The notes beneath the pieces were generated by a model that ran no database searches, was not told the DNA's origin, and worked only from the letters and a program-made list of their open reading frames with translations. The position numbers were made by a program, and so were the translations under genes. From positions 1 to 9,465 of the forward strand of contig URQR01000071.1 in NCBI GenBank assembly GCA_900550065.1: a stretch of DNA of 9,465 nt. Reading direction: 5' to 3'. Of this stretch, positions 6,623-9,465 are shown in pieces. This DNA is from an uncultured Eubacteriales bacterium (GTDB lineage: Bacteria; Bacillota; Clostridia; UBA1381; UMGS1253). The number at the start of each line of letters is the position of its first letter. Position 1 is the first letter of the stretch.

Positions 6623-7480
6623 TTAGTCGTCGCAGCCGCAGCCACAACCGCAGCTCGGGGTGCTGTCACAGTCGAACGCCGTCGGCGGGAAGAATTCGTC
6701 CACCGGGAATTCGATGCGCTCGAACAAATCACACGGATTGTCGTCCGTCGCAGTTACGCAGTCCTTGTTCGGTACGCAGAAGTCATACGCAGGAATCAGA
6801 AGCTGTACACTTCTCTCCAGCTTGATGATAGAAAATACACCAATCGTAACAAATACGCGCTTGTCGTCGCTGCTGCTCACCAAATTTTCTTCAAATACGC
6901 CGCAGATGTCGGCCGGAACCGAGCTTAAATCGGTTTCGTCACAGCAACAGCAGCAGCTGTCGTTCGGCTCTACAACCTTACACGACAGCGCAATCGGCTC
7001 TACAACCTCGATGATTGCCTTCGGCATATTTGTCTTCTGCCAATCCTGCGGGTCGATGCCGCCGCCGCGGTAGCTCGAAGAGAATACCTTTGCGTTGCCC
7101 TCAGAACCGAACAGGATAACCTTCTTGTCAAAGGTTGCAAGCCCCTCGGCCTTACACGGTTTGCCAACGCCTGTGAATACGTCCAGCGTAATCTTGAAGA
7201 AATACTTCAGGTCTACGCTGTAGAAGCCGCGGTTAAACGGAACTGCTTCTATGTCGGAATAAACCCAGATGATTTCCGCCTTACGGATTTTCACATTGAT
7301 GGACCTATTTACAAGCTCCTGGCCGCACGGCGTCAAATATACACGTAGGTCGGAAAGGCAATCCTTGTCACGGCACTGGTCGTATATTTTATCGGTATGT
7401 ATGCACACTGCCTCGCGGAATTCACGAGCATCAGCGTTATTGCAGTCGCCTATCGGCCCTGCAACGATTTTGTCATGCAT
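6623..7480 (-). CDS. Conserved-looking cysteine-rich protein of unknown function
   Basis: A 285-residue protein that I do not assign to a named family, although its N-terminal half resembles uncharacterised clostridial proteins I recall. It has 21 cysteines: scattered ones at 13, 26, 36, 41, 52, 109 and 167; a run of five at 176-180 after P-N-D-S; four more at 193, 235, 241 and 250; and a tail with Cys271 and CGCGCGCDD. Between the Cys clusters are two beta-rich stretches (about 60-105 and 208-236) that look like folded domains. No signal peptide or membrane segment is seen, and the protein is acidic. Cys-rich tails suggest metal binding or disulfide cross-linking, as in spore-coat proteins; both are inference. 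AAGGAGGT lies well placed before ATG 7480. It is transcribed alone, between terminators on both sides. Confidence 0.8.
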   Translation of the reverse strand: MHDKIVAGPIGDCNNADAREFREAVCIHTDKIYDQCRDKDCLSDLRVYLTPCGQELVNRSINVKIRKAEIIWVYSDIEAVPFNRGFYSVDLKYFFKITLDVFTGVGKPCKAEGLATFDKKVILFGSEGNAKVFSSSYRGGGIDPQDWQKTNMPKAIIEVVEPIALSCKVVEPNDSCCCCCDETDLSSVPADICGVFEENLVSSSDDKRVFVTIGVFSIIKLERSVQLLIPAYDFCVPNKDCVTATDDNPCDLFERIEFPVDEFFPPTAFDCDSTPSCGCGCGCDD

Positions 7481-7529
7481 GATATGACCTCCTTATTGAT
7501 ATTTAGAGTGTTTGGGTGATACTCTGTTA

Positions 7530-7556
7530 TATCATATGCGTTCTGCGGCGCGTTGT
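7530..7556 (-). promoter_or_regulatory. Candidate promoter of the Cys-rich gene, possibly sporulation-type
   Basis: On the minus strand CATATGATA (7530-7538) fits the late mother-cell sigma-K -10 pattern CATAnnnTA, with AC 16 bases upstream (7555-7556). The overlapping TATGAT (7531-7536) could instead be a sigma-A -10, but its -35 (CGCACA at 17 bases) is poor. Some promoter is needed here, because a terminator separates this gene from the transporter operon upstream. Confidence 0.35.
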
Positions 7557-7582
7557 GCGTTTGTTTGAAAATATTTTAAGAC

Positions 7583-7616
7583 AAAAAAACAGCGCCGGTG
7601 TGTGTCGGTGCTGTTT
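7583..7616 (-). terminator. Terminator of the metal ABC transporter operon
   Basis: On the minus strand AAACAGCACCG, an eight-base loop and CGGCGCTGTTT (arms 7606-7616 and 7587-7597) form an 11-pair stem with one non-Watson-Crick A/C position. The stem is followed by a run of Ts (complement of 7583-7589). It lies 24 bases after the permease stop. Confidence 0.8.
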
Positions 7617-7640
7617 ATCATATACGTATTTTGTGCTGCG

Positions 7641-8459
7641 CTATCGTTTCAGTGCTTTTCCAATGACATAGAAAATGAGAAATACGGCTAAATTTACAAC
7701 AACGACGCTGGCGCCGGTCGGAATAGAGAACGCATAAGAAAGCACCATCCCAAAAAAGAAACAAACAACGGAAACCACAGCAGAGCACAATATAACGCCC
7801 TTAAAGCTGCGAAACACCCGCATAGCGGTCAGCGCGGGAAAAATAATCAGACTTGAGATTAGCATCGTCCCCATAATCCGCATACCGACCACGATTGTCA
7901 GCGCGGTGAGGAGCGCGAGCAGCATATTGTAAAAGCCGCTTTTTACCCCTGTCGCTTTTGCGAAGTCCGCGTCAAACGTGACGGCGAAAATTTTATGGTA
8001 ACAGAAGACAAATACAATCAGTACAGCCGCCGAGAGTGCAATGCTGATATAGACATCGCTTTGCTGCATAGCAAGGATACTGCCGAACATATAGCCGTAT
8101 ACGTCGACGCTCAGACCCGACGACAGCGACGTCGCTATGACGCCGACAGCGAGGCTGCTGCTTGCAATAAGGGCGATTGCTGCATCACCTTTGATTTTAG
8201 AATTTTCACTTATTTTCAGCAGTAAAAACGCCGCAATTACACAGGCTGGTATGGAGACATATAACGGCGCGAGGTTTAACGCAAAAGCAATCGACAGCGC
8301 GCCGAAGCCGACGTGTGACAGCCCGTCGCCAATCATGGAATACCGCTTGAGCACAAGGCTTACGCCCAGCAGCGCGGCGGCGAGAGAAACGAGCGTGCCG
8401 ACAAGGAGCGCGCGGGAGAGAAAGCTGTATGAAACCATTTCAGTCAGCAGGGAAAACAT
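7641..8459 (-). CDS. znuB: Metal ABC transporter permease, ABC-3 family (ZnuB/AdcB-like)
   Basis: A 272-residue, very hydrophobic inner-membrane permease of the ABC-3 family that forms the pore for Zn2+ (or Mn2+) uptake with the ATPase and binding protein encoded upstream. About eight membrane segments can be drawn, near 16-37, 50-82, 92-113, 136-158, 175-195, 197-215, 222-245 and 250-268. The family motif MIGDGLSHVGFGA (42-54) corresponds to the D-x-[LI]-S-H motif of ZnuB-like permeases, and I-P-T-G-A-S-V-V-V-V (246-255) is the typical last-helix sequence. Length is normal. GGAG lies about ten bases before ATG 8459, and the gene begins 31 bases after the ATPase stop, so it is the last cistron of the operon. 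Zinc is more likely than manganese from the operon type, but the metal cannot be settled from this protein alone. Confidence 0.93.
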   Translation of the reverse strand: MFSLLTEMVSYSFLSRALLVGTLVSLAAALLGVSLVLKRYSMIGDGLSHVGFGALSIAFALNLAPLYVSIPACVIAAFLLLKISENSKIKGDAAIALIASSSLAVGVIATSLSSGLSVDVYGYMFGSILAMQQSDVYISIALSAAVLIVFVFCYHKIFAVTFDADFAKATGVKSGFYNMLLALLTALTIVVGMRIMGTMLISSLIIFPALTAMRVFRSFKGVILCSAVVSVVCFFFGMVLSYAFSIPTGASVVVVNLAVFLIFYVIGKALKR

Positions 8460-8490
8460 ACAAAAACAACTCCGATCTTAGTTGAATCAG

Positions 8491-9192
8491 TTAAGCGAGC
8501 GGGCCGAACAGCGATCGCGCCAATTCGCTTTTTACATACGCGTTTTTTTCCATACACCATACCTGCTCTCTGCCCATATGGATAACTTTGCTTGCGTAGG
8601 GGAGCGCCTCGCCCAAGTCGTGCGTCACCATAATTACGGTGATGCCCTCGCGGTTGAGCTGTGCGATGGTTTCATAGAGCTGTGTGGTCACGAGCGCGTC
8701 AAGGCCTGCGGCCGGTTCGTCGCACAGAATCAGCTTTTTTGTCGCACACAGCGCGCGCGCAAGCAGGACGCGCTGCCGCTGGCCGCCCGACAGCGCGGAA
8801 AACGGCCGGTTTTTATATTCCGCCATGCCAAGCCGCTGCAAAGACTGGAGCGCGCGCTGTTTCTGCGCTTTTGCATAAAAGGGAGCAACCCCCTGCCCGC
8901 CGCAGAAGCCGGAAAGCACCACCTCATATACCGAGGCCGGAAAGTCTCGCTTTGTGTCGCTTTGCTGGGCAAGATAGCCAATTTCGTTTTTAGAAAGGCC
9001 TCCCGTAAAGCGCAGCTTGCCGGCGGTGGGGGACACGAGGCCTAAAATCGTCTTAACGAGCGTCGATTTTCCGGAGCCGTTTTCCCCGACGACGAGCACA
9101 TAGTCGCCTTCTTCAACCACAAAACTGGCATTTTGTATGACCGGTGCGGCGTCGTAAGAGACGGATAAGCCGTCACAGCGTAAAAGTTCCAT
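8491..9192 (-). CDS. znuC: Metal ABC transporter ATP-binding protein (ZnuC/AdcC-like)
   Basis: A 233-residue ABC ATPase that powers metal import through the permease encoded next. All elements are intact: Walker A GENGSGKST (36-44), Q-loop glutamine at 76-77, signature LSGGQRQRV (134-142), Walker B LILCDEPAAGLDA (154-166) with catalytic Glu159, and switch His191 in VTHDL. The region after the Q-loop (about 79-107) is the family-typical helical part contacting the permease. Its ATG overlaps the stop of the upstream binding-protein gene as TAATG. GAAGGG, inside the end of that gene, is the ribosome site, so translation is coupled. The ATPase-then-permease order matches zinc uptake operons of Firmicutes, and manganese or iron chelate systems are less likely. 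Confidence 0.94.
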   Translation of the reverse strand: MELLRCDGLSVSYDAAPVIQNASFVVEEGDYVLVVGENGSGKSTLVKTILGLVSPTAGKLRFTGGLSKNEIGYLAQQSDTKRDFPASVYEVVLSGFCGGQGVAPFYAKAQKQRALQSLQRLGMAEYKNRPFSALSGGQRQRVLLARALCATKKLILCDEPAAGLDALVTTQLYETIAQLNREGITVIMVTHDLGEALPYASKVIHMGREQVWCMEKNAYVKSELARSLFGPLA

Positions 9193-9465
9193 TAATATAA
9201 CCCTTCTTTCAGGTTTTCATAGTTCTGGCGCATAAGAGATAGATACGTTGCGCCGCCTGCGAGCTCTTCCTTTGTCACATTGTGGCACGAGTGCAGCAGC
9301 AGGGCCTTTGCGCCCGTTTCCGCAGCAATGGAGTCCGCGACCGCGTGGTTCGACATTTCTTCATAATAAACAACGCCGATGCCTTCGGCCTTCATTTGAT
9401 CAATGATATTTGCCACAAGACGCGCTCCCGGCTCCGTTTCAGAGGAACAGGAGTCGTACGCCGCG
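9192..9465 (-). CDS. znuA: Metal ABC transporter solute-binding protein, C-terminal part (ZnuA/AdcA-like)
   Basis: Only the last 90 codons are present; the start, signal peptide and histidine loop lie beyond the right edge. The readable part begins A-A-Y-D-S-C-S-S and contains ETEPGARLV, a helix, V-V-Y-Y-E-E-M-S-N, A-V-A-D-S-I-A-A-E-T-G-A-K and L-L-L-H-S-C-H-N-V. It ends in a helix (Y-L-S-L-M-R-Q-N-Y-E-N-L) typical of the cluster A-I zinc/manganese-binding proteins that capture metal outside the cell and deliver it to the permease. In classical ZnuA the loop after the E-T-G-A strand reads LDPLG, with an aspartate that binds metal; here it is LHSCHN. The stop overlaps the znuC start. The operon promoter and any Zur box are not in the window. 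Confidence 0.88.
   Translation of the reverse strand, partial: AAYDSCSSETEPGARLVANIIDQMKAEGIGVVYYEEMSNHAVADSIAAETGAKALLLHSCHNVTKEELAGGATYLSLMRQNYENLKEGLY

Noticed and set aside
6940..6965. CAG/CTG trinucleotide repeat-like stretch
   Set aside because: It simply encodes the five-cysteine run with mixed TGC/TGT codons; not an independent repeat element.
7506..7524. GAGT/ACTC dyad in the leader of the Cys-rich gene
   Set aside because: Only four pairs with an 11-base loop; too weak to call an operator or riboswitch.
8482..9045. A 187-codon plus-strand frame over the ATPase gene
   Set aside because: It is antisense to intact Walker A, signature and Walker B motifs and has no family resemblance.

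Overview
The window looks like chromosomal DNA from an anaerobic Gram-positive of the Clostridia, most likely an Oscillospirales/Ruminococcaceae-type gut bacterium. This is inferred from the protein families, the strong AGGAGG-type ribosome binding sites, GTG starts, sigma-A-like promoters in AT-rich gaps, and a Zn-transport solute-binding protein of the clostridial type. Coding is dense, with seven complete genes and one partial gene. No gap exceeds about 170 bases. No RNA gene, CRISPR array, insertion sequence or phage gene was seen.

Region 1 (about 1-5860) is a glycan-utilisation locus. A GH38 alpha-mannosidase (minus strand) is divergent from an AraC-type regulator (plus strand), and their two -35 boxes lie only 4 bases apart. 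The regulator converges on a minus-strand FAD-dependent oxidoreductase of the FAD_oxidored type with an extra C-terminal beta-rich domain. The two convergent genes share a perfect 17-bp bidirectional terminator. A likely reading is that the regulator senses a mannoside-derived signal and controls the mannosidase, and perhaps the oxidoreductase. No sugar transporter lies in the window.

Region 2 (about 5860-6620) holds a stand-alone GNAT acetyltransferase, divergent from the oxidoreductase with its own good promoter and ending at a bidirectional hairpin.

Region 3 (about 6620-7560) holds a 285-residue, very cysteine-rich conserved-looking protein of unknown function. It has 21 Cys, including a run of five and a Cys-Gly tail. 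It is a separate transcription unit with a -10-like element that also fits late-sporulation sigma factors.

Region 4 (about 7580-9465) is the 3' end of a minus-strand zinc/manganese-type ABC transporter operon: partial binding protein (znuA-like), ATPase (znuC-like, TAATG overlap) and permease (znuB-like), closed by a terminator. Its promoter and any Zur operator lie beyond the right edge.

Nothing in the window is clearly a new multi-gene system. The points most worth a second look are the unknown Cys-rich protein, the oxidoreductase next to the mannosidase, and the His/Cys replacement in the binding protein's metal-site loop.
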